64,000 bases of DNA from Yarrowia lipolytica (lineage: Eukaryota > Ascomycota > Dipodascomycetes > Dipodascales), in NCBI RefSeq assembly GCF_001761485.1, contig NC_090774.1, forward strand, positions 1,674,001-1,738,000, given 5' to 3'. Position numbers and translations under genes: made by a program. Of the stretch, positions 12,593 through 23,424 are shown in pieces. The notes under the pieces are model-generated. The model saw only the letters and a program-made list of their open reading frames with translations, was not told where the DNA came from and made no database searches. The number at the start of each line of letters is the position of its first letter. Positions within the stretch are counted from its first letter, which is position 1.

Positions 12593-12643
12593 ACAGTTTA
12601 CAACCTCTTTCTTACGTCAATTAAAACAATGCAATTAACACTC

Positions 12644-15600
12644 CTAACTGTAACTAATATCGAACATCTCCTCGTCAATAACACCAAACAGATCCTGCAT
12701 CAGCTTGGCTAGAATCTCCAGCTCGGAGGTGATGGTCACACAGACCAGAATGTAGATGTACAGGAGCGCAAAGTCGTTATCTGTGATTTCCGAACCAGCT
12801 GCCATGACGTTGTTTTGCTCATACTCTTCAGGTTGACTGCCTCGATAGATATTCAGTTTGACCATCATACGGTCTCGAGAATGCTTGGTGGAGGGCAAAT
12901 TGTCTGGGAAGGGGAAACCAAGCTTCATGGCAGAGGCCAGCATGTAGAACCGCAGGAAAATTCGATGACTGAGCTCAGTACGTTCAGCCAGCGTGCTTTT
13001 GAGCAGAACAGCTTCATGAGGAGTCGTGGTGGGGTCCTTTTCAATGACCAGTCGCAGGTTCTGGAACGCATCAAGGATCTTCTGTGTTGATTTGAGAATG
13101 TTGTCGTACGTGTTCTTAGGGAAACGGCCCTTGAGACGAAACTCGTTGGGGGCATGTTTGAGCAGACCGTCCAGCTGGATCAATGTGTTCTGCAACTGGG
13201 GCTGCTCAGCAAGCCCAACCAACCTATACCCTCCAGTAGCAGGATCAAATTGGGACGCCAGCGGGTCTTTCCACGTAAGACCCATTCGCAACCAGAGTGA
13301 ACACAGACCATGCTTGAGATTGACTCGGGCCTTGTTGGGGAGCAATAGAACAGTAACCAGGAACGCCCACATAACTCCAGCACACACAGAAACGAACCGA
13401 TGGAAAGCAATAGTACCTACCAGAGGCCTTAGACCTCCTTCATCGTCGTCATTGTCGTTGTCTCCAAGGTACAACGAGTACGAATACACAGCTGTAATGT
13501 TAAAGGTGAGCAGAACGAATCGGCCAAACGCATTGTTATCCTTCCACGTAACAATGATGCGGAAACAAGGATAAGAAATGGCAGCTCCAATCAATGCCAA
13601 CATGTATTCGTTCTCTGGGAACAAAACCCAAGACACATAGGCACACATAGCACCCAAAAACGTACCGATAATTCGTTTCCAGGCAGTCCAAGTAGTGCCT
13701 CCTACTGACTTGGACATGATGACCACGTAGGAAATCAACCCCCACTCGCCCCTCCATGTATAGAAAATTGGCTGAAGACTGGGCATATAAGCGGGGGTAG
13801 CAAACATAGCTGCTCCAATACCTACCCTAATTCCAAATTGGACATCTCGTCTTCTAAAAACACGCAGGCGTTTCCACAGACGGAACGACATAGACGGTTT
13901 TTCGAGCTCTCCGTGCTTTGCCTTCTTAGTCAGAGCACTATTGAGATCATCATGCATTCGCCCAGCAAACCCCTCCTCCAGAAGATCAGATTGTCGAGTC
14001 ATGAACGCCATGGTCTTACGTCCACTGATGATCTTGTTGACTGCACTCCTCTGGGAAGTTTCTGCCTCCTCTGCTGCCGTCGGTTCTCTATGCTTGCCTC
14101 CCCACAGCCATCGGTAGCTTCTCTCGTCGTTTTCACGGATGGTGAGGTATCCCTCTATGCTTCCCAGCAACTTTTGCACCTCAGAAGCCATTTCTTCAAG
14201 CAGCAGCGAGAAGTTACCACACGAAGCCGCCACCTGCTCCCAATCAGTGATGAACTCGTCATTGTGCCTTCGCTTAAACAGCCCCAAGCCGTAGACTTCA
14301 GCCAGAGCCTTCTTTCTGGCTTCACAGAATAGCTCCTCAGCAAGACCAAGTGATCTCTGGTACTGAGCAACATCCGCCTCGGCATCGCATTTGTCGAGCT
14401 CCGAACCGTGCAAGATCCGCTTCATGGTCAGAGAAAAAGACTTCATGGGTGGACCCAAGTGGTATAAGAAGACATCAAACAGATTTTCAGGCGTGATTGT
14501 AGGCTCATTGGGTTTTGTAGATGCAAAATTCGGGGAAGGAAGAGAACTTCCAGGGGTAGAAAGAGTTCTCTTCAATGAGTGTCGTTTTCTGATGGGGCTG
14601 TCCTTAAACAGCTGGGACAGCTTCTTTCGCGTCAATGTAGAATGCTCCGTTTCAACACCTGAAGTAAGAGCGTTAAGATGCTGATGAATACTGTTCATGT
14701 GATGAACGAGCTTCTCCAGCTGGTGGTATTCATCTTCTCGGCCTGTCAAGTACAGTTCCAGCTTCGCATGACGAATGTTTCTGAAACAACTCAGCTGGGC
14801 ACGCAGCTTGGCCTTGAGCTCAATGTACTCGACGCTGTCCACGTCGACAGCCCGCATAAACTGCCTGGTAAGATACAGAAGCATGTCTCCATATATGTCC
14901 ATGGTGTTTGAAATGGATTGCTTGAGTTCTGTGACTGCAGAAGTTCTCCAGAGCGTTACACAAACCAGAGCAGACACAGTACAACCAGTAATGGCGAGCA
15001 AGAAGATCTGGTTCAGCTGTTCCAAAGAAATTCTGCCCTGCTGCACGTTTCCCTCCTTCGTCAGCACACTAACAAGGCACACACACGCCAGTGAAGTGGC
15101 AGTGTTGAAAGTCGGCAAGTCCATTTTCTGCTTAACAAAGGCCAGAGTGCCCAGTCCCACGGCGCAGAAGATGACTAGGTCGATAATGTACGCCAATAGG
15201 CGCATATGCAAGTCGACCAGAAATGCCGACACTAACATACTCAGAGAACAGACACAAAAGGAGTACAGCAGGGCGATAGATGCAAAAATAAGAGCCTCAA
15301 CCATACTTCCCATGGTTCTTCCTGGGTGGAAATAAATAACTGAAGTGGCAACCATATGTTTGGAGTCACCGTTACCCAATAGTCTTGAGAGACGGTCGTT
15401 GTAGACGAACACGGTTCCTAGAAGGTATCCCACTGAACATTTTAAGACGACCTTTGCTTCTGGATCGATCCATGCTCCAGTGGCGTAATATTTCAGTTTC
15501 CCAAACACTCCTGTGGGCTTTGGTTTGTGTCTGTGGCACATTGTGGGGCTGTCAACTGTCGATACAGCGTAGTTGAAGGACCGTTCGGGGTCCGGTTCTG

Positions 15601-16048
15601 GCGAGTTTGGAGAAGAACTGCTGTTGGGTTCTCCAAATTCGGTGATACTGTTGTAATTTTGGTACGTTGTCTGGAAATTGTTTGCGTTTGCGTTTGCGTT
15701 TGCGTTTGCGTCTGCTAATGCCTCCAGTTCTTCAGGCGTTATCTTGATTGTCTGTGGCACCAGTCGCCCTTCCTCGTTGCTGAAAGTCACTTGTCGTCGT
15801 ACTCGCTGTCCTGTGTTTGGCAGGATCATGGAGGCTTTTCGGAATAGGGGCAGCGTGATGCCGGCCCTCGTGGCCCATCCCACGGGAGACACAGCCAGAC
15901 TGGAGGCTGCTGTGCTGCCCAAAAGTCGCTGAGATGGAGATGAGGGCATGGATGTTTGCTGCGACGAGTCCTCACCAGTCTCGCTGTACCACGAGTTTCC
16001 TCGAATGGCCAGCGGCCTGACGTTAGCCTTGGGGTCGGGCTGGTTCAT
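12644..16048 (-). CDS. BRE4-like multispanning membrane protein (FUSC / DUF2421 family)
   Basis: Single exon of 1134 residues. The N-terminal 150 residues are disordered and include an asparagine-alanine repeat. A first membrane block of about six helices lies at roughly 200-390. A long soluble, partly helical region follows. A second block, with motifs such as FGIRVGIGAAMFATPAY and GTFLGAMCAYVSW, lies at roughly 740-930. The C-terminal domain of about 200 residues resembles DUF2421. This duplicated hydrophobic layout is that of fungal proteins related to S. cerevisiae Bre4 (brefeldin A sensitivity) and the wider fusaric-acid-resistance/aromatic-acid-exporter superfamily. The transported substrate is not known. 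ATG 16048 is clean, and TCACGTGA lies about 200 bp upstream. Confidence 0.8.
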   Translation of the reverse strand: MNQPDPKANVRPLAIRGNSWYSETGEDSSQQTSMPSSPSQRLLGSTAASSLAVSPVGWATRAGITLPLFRKASMILPNTGQRVRRQVTFSNEEGRLVPQTIKITPEELEALADANANANANANNFQTTYQNYNSITEFGEPNSSSSPNSPEPDPERSFNYAVSTVDSPTMCHRHKPKPTGVFGKLKYYATGAWIDPEAKVVLKCSVGYLLGTVFVYNDRLSRLLGNGDSKHMVATSVIYFHPGRTMGSMVEALIFASIALLYSFCVCSLSMLVSAFLVDLHMRLLAYIIDLVIFCAVGLGTLAFVKQKMDLPTFNTATSLACVCLVSVLTKEGNVQQGRISLEQLNQIFLLAITGCTVSALVCVTLWRTSAVTELKQSISNTMDIYGDMLLYLTRQFMRAVDVDSVEYIELKAKLRAQLSCFRNIRHAKLELYLTGREDEYHQLEKLVHHMNSIHQHLNALTSGVETEHSTLTRKKLSQLFKDSPIRKRHSLKRTLSTPGSSLPSPNFASTKPNEPTITPENLFDVFLYHLGPPMKSFSLTMKRILHGSELDKCDAEADVAQYQRSLGLAEELFCEARKKALAEVYGLGLFKRRHNDEFITDWEQVAASCGNFSLLLEEMASEVQKLLGSIEGYLTIRENDERSYRWLWGGKHREPTAAEEAETSQRSAVNKIISGRKTMAFMTRQSDLLEEGFAGRMHDDLNSALTKKAKHGELEKPSMSFRLWKRLRVFRRRDVQFGIRVGIGAAMFATPAYMPSLQPIFYTWRGEWGLISYVVIMSKSVGGTTWTAWKRIIGTFLGAMCAYVSWVLFPENEYMLALIGAAISYPCFRIIVTWKDNNAFGRFVLLTFNITAVYSYSLYLGDNDNDDDEGGLRPLVGTIAFHRFVSVCAGVMWAFLVTVLLLPNKARVNLKHGLCSLWLRMGLTWKDPLASQFDPATGGYRLVGLAEQPQLQNTLIQLDGLLKHAPNEFRLKGRFPKNTYDNILKSTQKILDAFQNLRLVIEKDPTTTPHEAVLLKSTLAERTELSHRIFLRFYMLASAMKLGFPFPDNLPSTKHSRDRMMVKLNIYRGSQPEEYEQNNVMAAGSEITDNDFALLYIYILVCVTITSELEILAKLMQDLFGVIDEEMFDISYS
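15681..15710. repeat. Hexanucleotide repeat coding Asn-Ala in the BRE4-like gene
   Basis: Five perfect TTTGCG units on the plus strand, read on the minus strand as alternating alanine and asparagine codons near residues 115-125. The unit length keeps the frame whatever the copy number. Confidence 0.9.
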
Positions 16049-17892
16049 TATCGGTTCATAGGGATGTGGCCGACGAGCTGAAAAGGGTTGGAGCGTTGGA
16101 GAGCGGTGCTTGAACAGTCAGGGACAATATCCGGATGAAAGTTTGGAACAATAACATGGTCGTGCATCACCCATGCAATTCCTCCGCGAAAGGTGAAGGG
16201 ACCCAGATGGCTCCTAGACCCGAGGGGGGGCAACATCTATTGCGGTCACGTGACAAAAATATATCAACTGTGGATGGCTGATGGAGTTTCTATGTACTCA
16301 ATATATGGCTTCAAGCCACCATCTATCACGTTCTGCTGCCCATCTCTGTCAGCCGTGTGTGTTATGTTATTATTTCGCCGGAAGCCAAAACATGAGCCAA
16401 AATAAAAAGGAATAAGGGCATATAATTTACACACAAGGCGGACGGGGAAGACTGTGCGTGACAATGCGATCCCGTACAACTACTTGTAGTTCGAAAACTC
16501 CGTCAACATGTGATCCGATTGCGACAAGCTAGTCAAATGTCCCTTTCACAAGCACTAAACACTTGAATATACTCAATCGACCCTTGAATATACTCAATCG
16601 ACCCTTGAATATACTCAGTCAACACTTGAATATCCTCATACTGAGTATCGATCCACACTTGAATATACTCAACCAACCCCTGAATCTACAACTGCAGGTG
16701 TCTACAGCATGCATCGTCTGAGGTCATTTTGTACAGTATGTGCGTGTACGAATGCCGGTGCAAGAATCGGAACGAGTAGGACAATTGGAAGCACGAAGAC
16801 GTGGCTTTTGATTGGCCATTCTGGTGGTTTACAGTCTCGGTTCAAGTACTTTCCTTGGGGTATGTACAGTAGCTATTCGTAGAGCCGTTGTGAAGGATGC
16901 CAGAAGTGGTTTAGTAACTACTACTGTAGTTATGAACGAGCACTCGTACCAGAAAGGAAAGACAAGACTTTGAAGTGAGCACCAGGAATAATCTCCAGCA
17001 GAATAGTTCATCATTTTTTACAAGTAGCCACAATGCTAGTACAGGTACATCACCCGCCTGTCGTATCAGGACAGATGGTACTTCCTGCAACTCCCAATTC
17101 CGACCTCGGAGTTCTCCAGGAAACAGATTATGAGCTACTAGACGACATTGGAAGGTTCCTGGGTATGTAACAAACACAATTGGTTTGCTTGAGGACACAC
17201 AACAAGCATTCTTCATCAGGTGGACCCTTCTGACTCATCTCTACTCAGCCTTTAGACGCTATTGAGATGTACAAGTACAGTATGTACATATGCTAGTTAA
17301 GGAGCAGTTCATACACGTATCTGTTGCCCAATCTGGATAAATATTGGACCAATCGAATGGTCTCAACTCATTAGAATCCAGCCATATCTCTGTCTCTTCC
17401 ATATTGACCTCATGTCTCGTTTTTTTTCCTTCTTTTTTCCTTCTTTTTTGGGGGTTAATTTAGGCTAAATACCGTCTGTAGTGTACTTATACTTATTCTA
17501 TAAATGGAGATAGACGAGACGCGAATAGAGTCTTTCTGGAAAACCCATTAAGTGATTCCAAGCAAAAAATCCAACAAAACCCGCCGTACCCCTCTCGACA
17601 TACTATCGTACGCCCGTACGCTCTCCACTGGTGCACTTGCTGCCAACCACTATCAACGTCACGTTACTGAACTCTATCTGGGCTGTGGCAACCCCAGAAA
17701 CCTACAGTCCACCTTCGCTGTGCCTGTTGCAATAGGGAGCCAAACACTTGACGACCTGATAACGACGGTCGACGGAGCGGCACAGACACAGAACAAGACG
17801 ACAAGTCACAAAGAGCCCCACTCCAACAACAGCAACAACTACAACTACAACCACACCCCATCAAACCCCATCACACACTCTCACTGCATACG
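16049..17892. other. Divergent intergenic region, BRE4-like / SNX4
   Basis: About 1.8 kb. Seen: TCACGTGA at 16246-16253, CTACTTGTAG at 16480-16489, a 21-bp tandem repeat at 16562-16686, ACAGTATGT at 16733-16741 and 17277-17285, TACAAGTA at 17019 and 17270, and a pyrimidine-rich tract with runs of T at about 17419-17450 that may be part of the SNX4 promoter. No gene is recognised. Confidence 0.6.
16562..16686. repeat. 21-bp tandem repeat, four regular units plus stragglers
   Basis: Units begin CTTGAATATACTCAATCGACC at 16562, 16583 and 16604 with an exact 21-bp spacing. A diverged unit starts at 16625, another at 16658 after a spacer, and a partial one lies near 16679. Confidence 0.9.
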
Positions 17893-19203
17893 ATGGAATG
17901 GCAAGATGAAGCGGGGCCTTCGAGTGGTCCTTCTAACGGCATAGCGTCATCGTCCAACGGACCCTCGTCGCACTCAGACACAGACCTGTATCGAAGCGAC
18001 TACCATGCGCTCGAAAATGACAAGACTTATATCGACTCTGTGGTGAGCGATCCGGCCAAAGACCTGGATGGAACCCAGAACGCCCACATCACATACCTCG
18101 TGACGACCAAGTCCAACAACACGCAGTTCTCGAACAAGGAGTTCCGAGTCCGACGCCGGTTTTCGGACTTTGTCTTCCTTTACAACTGCCTGAACAACGA
18201 GTTCCAGGCCTGTGTGGTGCCCCCTCTCCCGGACAAGCAGCGTCTCGAGTACATTCGAGGGGACCGGTTTTCGACAGAGTTCACAGTCAAGCGAGCAGCA
18301 TCTCTGACACGGTTTCTCTCACGCATAGCACATCACCCCCTGCTCAAACGGTCCAAATATTACCACGCCTTTCTGGAGTCTGGCGAATGGAACGCATACA
18401 AGAAAAACAACATTGCACGAGGAGGACTGATTGTGGACGGAGGAATTTTGGACGGACTGTCCGACACGCTGGTCAGTGCATTCACTCGACCCCCACAGAC
18501 GGCCCAGGAGTTCCAGGAGGTCAAGGAACGAATCGACCGCCTGGACGTGTGTGTGTCGCACATTGAAAAGGTACTGGCTCGGTCTGTGCGTCGACAGTCA
18601 GATCTGGTCATGGACTACCAGGACCTGTCGCAGCACGTGGGCCAGCTGGAGCATCTGATTCCTTCATTGGAACAAGAGTTTTCCAAGTTTGCTGGAGGCC
18701 TGCAGGCGCTGGCCATCAACACAGCCGTGCTCAAGGAGAAACTTGATACCGACTACGTGTCTTCTCTCAAGGATCTCATGCACTATCTTGTGTCGGTCAG
18801 AGCTTTGCTCAAACAACGAGACCAGAAGCAGGCAGACTACGAGGGCCTGGTGGAGTACAATGAGCGAGCTGTGGCCGAAAGACAGGCGCTGGTGTCTGGT
18901 GGAGGGAACGGTATTCTGCGAAACAAGCTGGAGGACATTCGGGGTATCAACCATGAGTTTTCACGACGGGAACGGCTGCAGAAGCTCGAGGGCCGGATCG
19001 AGAGTCTCACGGGCGAGACGAATCTGGCCAAGACCACGTCCGAGGCCTTTGACGAGCAGACCAAGCGCGAGATTAACACTTTCGACAAGATTCGATCCGG
19101 CGAGATGAAGGAGACTCTCAAGACTCTGACCTCTGGACAGGTGGATTTCTATGCGGCTTTGGTCAAGGATTGGGAGGCTATTTACGATGCTCTTGGAGAG
19201 TGA
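17893..19203 (+). CDS. SNX4: Sorting nexin Snx4/Atg24 (PX-BAR)
   Basis: Single exon of 436 residues. A disordered leader of about 40 residues precedes a PX domain (about 45-165) that contains RRRFSDF (87-93) and the PPLPDK stretch expected of a phosphatidylinositol 3-phosphate pocket. The rest (about 195-430) is a helical BAR domain, as in Snx4/Atg24. Family members act on early endosomes with Snx41 and Snx42 in recycling to the Golgi (for example of the SNARE Snc1) and are needed for selective autophagy. The length is close to that of S. cerevisiae Snx4 (423). The first ATG of the frame is used, and the bases before it are CA-rich as in many yeast leaders. No breaks. Paralogs Snx41/42 carry longer N termini, so Snx4 is preferred. 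Confidence 0.9.
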   Translation: MEWQDEAGPSSGPSNGIASSSNGPSSHSDTDLYRSDYHALENDKTYIDSVVSDPAKDLDGTQNAHITYLVTTKSNNTQFSNKEFRVRRRFSDFVFLYNCLNNEFQACVVPPLPDKQRLEYIRGDRFSTEFTVKRAASLTRFLSRIAHHPLLKRSKYYHAFLESGEWNAYKKNNIARGGLIVDGGILDGLSDTLVSAFTRPPQTAQEFQEVKERIDRLDVCVSHIEKVLARSVRRQSDLVMDYQDLSQHVGQLEHLIPSLEQEFSKFAGGLQALAINTAVLKEKLDTDYVSSLKDLMHYLVSVRALLKQRDQKQADYEGLVEYNERAVAERQALVSGGGNGILRNKLEDIRGINHEFSRRERLQKLEGRIESLTGETNLAKTTSEAFDEQTKREINTFDKIRSGEMKETLKTLTSGQVDFYAALVKDWEAIYDALGE

Positions 19204-19810
19204 CGGTATTCAAGTGCTTACCTAACGATAATAATGATAATGATAATTCGAAGCCATTGTGCACTGGTTTATTTTGATGATGATGAATAACTCCGATAAC
19301 CTATCAATTGACGCCACCCAAAGTTGTGCAACTCCACTACTCGTATTTGTATATATTCAAACAAGTCTGTACAAGAAGATTGATAAAGGAAGTTTTAATA
19401 AGGTTTCATATCAATTGAACCTCATCATTATGGACCCTTCAAAGCAGTGAGATGGAAAGGTCAATTTTTCATGCGTTTTTGTGTGCTCTTAGAGGATGGC
19501 AAGAAGAGTTGATTTTTCGATTTCCAGCTTCGCAGCTGCACTATTGAGTTGTATTTGTCTGAGGTATTATATAGTATGTACACGGAATATACAGTAGATT
19601 GATAACATTCACACGATATATGCACTGTCTAGTGAAGCGAGTGAAGCAAGTGTACAGGAACACCTGTCATAGATCATACTGTTCCTTTTGATCTCTTCAT
19701 TACGGGTGCTCTCCTAATGTCCTTATCGCCAAATACATCTATGCTAATTACTGTACGTACTGCGACACTCTATATAACCTCCTTCCTCATTTCCTCATTT
19801 CCACCTATGC
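19204..19810. other. Convergent intergenic region, SNX4 / AMPK beta
   Basis: About 600 bp of AT-rich 3' flank for two converging genes. Short direct repeats of AGTGAAGCGAG type occur near 19632-19650. No gene or RNA is recognised. Confidence 0.6.
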
Positions 19811-20983
19811 TTATGCCTGAAGAGGCAAAGGAGCGTAGAGAACCTGGGTCACGTACTTACGAGAGTACCGGGAGACCGAGGCCACGGCCAGAACGTTATG
19901 TTTAATGGACGTGGTGGCCAGATGGTTGAGAATGACGTGATTGGGGATGGGCAGCACCGAGTTGTCTTCCTTTTCGGTGGAGTTTGTGTTGAGAATGACC
20001 GAGTCCAGATGGGGAGGCAGTTGGGGAGGCGTGGGCAACTCTTTGGAGATGTACTGCTCCATCACTTCTGTGTCGGTGAACAGAGCCGGGATTTCCGGTG
20101 TGAACTCGTACTCCTCCTTGGGCAGATCTTCTTCAGTGAACCGCTCGTAGCCTCCTCCCAGATCGTCGTTACTGGGGATGATGCCTGCTCGAGAAATGGG
20201 ATGCAGATCCTTCTGGTCGGCCCGTTCCTCGGTGTCCGATAGACCCACCTCCACGTAGTTGAGAAGATTACCCATGGAGTCTGTGGCTGTGGGGAGGTAG
20301 TCTGAGCATCGCAGCTCATTGTCAACGACAAATCGCAGTCTGTGGGTTCCAGGAGGAAGATGAAGGGTGGTAGAGAAGACGCCCTTCTTGTTGGGGTCCG
20401 GGGTCAGAGCCACCATCTTTCTCCAACCAGTGAAGGTTCCAGTAACGTAGACCTTGGAGCCTCCCTGAGTCCATTTGATTTCGAGGGGGATCTTTCCTTC
20501 GGTCACCTGAGGGGAGGTGAGTTCGATCTCTTCGCCGGAGTCCACCCGTGACAGCGGCTTGGGCTCGTTGGATGTGGGATGGGTGATGTTGAGTTTGTCG
20601 AAGGGGATATCGTCGTCGTTCTCTCCCACGGGTTCGTCTTCATCCAGCAGCAAAGTTGACTTTCGTCGCATCTTGGGCCGCTGGGGGTGGCTCTTTGCGG
20701 GCGCCACGGGGACGGGGACGCTTTCCGGAGCAGGCGACTCTTTGTGGTACGAGGCGGGCTCAAATGGGTTGTTGAAGGGTGTTGCGCTGACATGCGACGA
20801 GTTGGCGGACATTTGCTCTGGCGAATGGCTCACATGGTTCTGTGTGTTGTCGGAGCCCTCCTGGGGGATGGGCTGCGGATCGGCGGAGCCCTTGGGGTCG
20901 TGATGGCCGTTGTTGTCCGCTGGACGGTGCTGCCGAGCAGCTCCATTGTTGTTGGCCTCCTCCTGGCTCTGTGCGTTTCCCAT
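19811..20983 (-). CDS. AMPK/SNF1 complex beta subunit (Gal83/Sip2/Sip1-like)
   Basis: 390 residues from ATG 20983. The open frame runs 168 bp further upstream without another ATG, and the chosen start gives MGNAQSQ, a good N-myristoylation signal as expected for AMPK beta. A disordered region is followed by a basic KMRRKST patch (about 104-110). The glycogen-binding/CBM48 domain spans about 165-247 with VYVTGTFTGWRKM and HLPPGTHRLRFVVDN. The C-terminal ASC domain (about 300-390) ends SRKYVTQVLYAPL, the conserved segment that holds the alpha and gamma subunits. In yeasts this subunit sets the location and substrates of Snf1 kinase in glucose-derepression. Which of the S. cerevisiae paralogs it matches cannot be decided; a single gene probably serves here. 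Confidence 0.92.
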   Translation of the reverse strand: MGNAQSQEEANNNGAARQHRPADNNGHHDPKGSADPQPIPQEGSDNTQNHVSHSPEQMSANSSHVSATPFNNPFEPASYHKESPAPESVPVPVAPAKSHPQRPKMRRKSTLLLDEDEPVGENDDDIPFDKLNITHPTSNEPKPLSRVDSGEEIELTSPQVTEGKIPLEIKWTQGGSKVYVTGTFTGWRKMVALTPDPNKKGVFSTTLHLPPGTHRLRFVVDNELRCSDYLPTATDSMGNLLNYVEVGLSDTEERADQKDLHPISRAGIIPSNDDLGGGYERFTEEDLPKEEYEFTPEIPALFTDTEVMEQYISKELPTPPQLPPHLDSVILNTNSTEKEDNSVLPIPNHVILNHLATTSIKHNVLAVASVSRYSRKYVTQVLYAPLPLQA

Positions 20984-23424
20984 GGTTGCTTGGGTGGCGG
21001 GGTTGGGGGGTGATTCGGGTATTGGTGTTGCGGGGGGCCTGTGGCGGGGCGTCGTTACGGGATCCAGCAGTGGTGTTGCTCGAAGAGTACGCTTGGAGAG
21101 AGAGAGGACTAGACAGCGTTTCGCACCCGTAGATATTTTGGATTTGCCCAAAAGTTTAATCTACACGTAACGGCAACGGTCAGATAACGAACATGGTGCG
21201 TCCTTCAACAAGTGGACGGCGGGGCAAGCGACGGGCCAGAGCCGCCATTCTTTTTGCGTTCCCCGGCGCATGTTTTTTGCGGTGGTTATAGGGCTGGTTA
21301 CGGGCGCCGTTTGCGCTGCCGACCGGGTCCGGGATCCGGTGTCTACATCCGCGCCAGCCATTCACACATGTCAAAAATAAACAGTGTGTGTCAGGACGCA
21401 GTGGGGCACACGCTGGAAAATAAAGGTGAGCTGCAACAGTCAGGCTAGGAATAATTATTTGAGCGATTTTCGAGTGGTTTTCTCGCCTATCGGCCCCAAC
21501 GCAGGGCCTTCCCCACCCGGGCGGTGGGTGGTCACGTCCACAGGTCCACCGGGCTGCTCTAGCGGGTATACTTTTGCGTTCCACGTGACCTTCCGTTGCC
21601 TTGCTGCACACATGCGGCGTTTTTCCGAGGCCTAGCAAGGAGAAGATTGAGCGGTTTAGTCGGGACATTGGAAGTTAGTTGGAGTTAGTTGGCGCTCTTG
21701 GTTGAAAGTATCAAAAGTGGCCAGATGATGCAGAAAACAACAGACAAAACAACAGAAAAAAACAACAGAAACCCCGGACTGGGTGGTGTATTATGTATTA
21801 ACAGAGCATGCGTTCCTCAATGGGCATTCGTACCAGTTTCAGGTTTCATATGGGTTCAAGCAACAATGTTTTGAGCCTGAAAAGCATAACCGCTCTCTGC
21901 CGTCCCGCTCAACATCCGCTCTCGAACAGACACCAATTTAGGAGGACGGAAGAAGAAATTTGAAAGGATCAAAGTGTCAGGAATTGACGAGTTTTCATTG
22001 ATGCTCCCGAACCGATTGGAGGACGGAATGACCACGGTTGACCCAACTTCCGAGCAAATCTGAACATTCATACAAGCGCCAATCTAGAGAGAGACCCACA
22101 CAACATTCATGTCTCATATGGACTCGGCCAACAAGCAACGTTAGCAACTCCACCCCATAACATCGTCCGCGAGGATGGAGTAAACGACACACGTCATTCA
22201 TGTGCTTGTCAGACGTATGTTTGAGAAAAATGTTGGGTTGGAATGGAATGAGACTTTGGTCACGTGACGTTATCAATCGGCGGGTAGGGTAGGTTTGCAA
22301 CTCCTGGGCTGATTGTTTTTGGGTGGTGTGAACTTGTAGTAGTATGTACTATAGTAAGTCGGGATGCTTCAGGCTGTCTACCTTGTAACCAACACCACTG
22401 CACTCGAACTCGCACTCGCACTCCGATGTGAGCTATTTACACTTGCGACGTAGACGACGGACGCCCAAGACGATCGCGGTGCCTGAAACAGCTGAAATGA
22501 GCGATTGGCAACTCTGAGGAGGGCTCTTTAGACTCTGGGGCTCGGCCGTGTGCCATGGAGTCTAACCGCAAGAGTGAGGCAGCATGTTGAGAGAAAGACA
22601 AGCAGACGAAGACATGTAGAGTGTACCACTTGTAGGGACTCGAGCCGAGATGCAGCGCTTTAGGGTGCTTTATCGACACGAAAAGCGCGACAGGTGAAAC
22701 AGAAGGTGTCGGCCATCTTGCAGTAGCCCGATGAAGAGACTCTCACTTAGGCACCCCCTATCCGCCTCGATGCAAGATAACCGGACGCAAATGTTGATTT
22801 CATGCACACCTGGTATGGTGACGCCTGCGTTAAACCCAAGGGTAAGGCTGTTAGGAGTCGTGCAAAGGCGTCGGTTCTGGCTCCGTTGACGAGGCAGTCT
22901 GTCTCTGCAGCTCTATCACACATATATATGTGCATGGAGCGTCTATATCATGTAGTAGTAGCGGCACTGGGTGCATTTATATCAGGTCGCCTTGCGGATG
23001 TTCTTTTTTGGCTTGGCTACCTTTTTTTAAAACAATTATTTAATTTTTACTTTTTTGAATTTTTTTTTTTTCTTTTTCATTGTGCTTGTCCCAACCGACA
23101 CTTTTTTACATTTACCCTACCCGCATCTCAGCAACACTCCAGCGACACTCTACTGCTATACAAGTGCGTGTGCGAGAGCGTTAAAGAGGGCAAAAGAGAG
23201 TTGAGAGAGCTTCTGCAGCACCCAAAAACCATTGCAGCAACACAAAGCTTTGCGAGCGTCTTCATCACCACTACCCCCACCTCTCGATACGACAGCTTGC
23301 AACCTCCCCCAAGGCGGTAGTGTCTCTGTTCGCCACACAGCCAAAGTCACATCGACACAAAGACCCCTGCAGCTGCTTCAGTAGCACATTTTCGAAACTA
23401 CTTCCCACCACACTTACCAACATC
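20984..23424. other. Long divergent region, AMPK beta / HSF1
   Basis: About 2.4 kb. Seen: CACGTGAC at about 21581-21588 and TCACGTGA at 22260-22267, degenerate TACTTGTA-like words at about 22332 and 22628, and a T-rich stretch at about 23021-23080 typical of yeast promoters. The HSF1 leader is probably long; its frame is open for 105 bp before the ATG but has no upstream ATG. No separate gene is recognised, although the length would leave room for a non-coding RNA. Confidence 0.5.

Noticed and set aside
20984-21151. N-terminal extension of the AMPK beta subunit
   Set aside because: The frame is open but has no ATG before 20983, and MGNAQS at 20983 is a proper myristoylation start.
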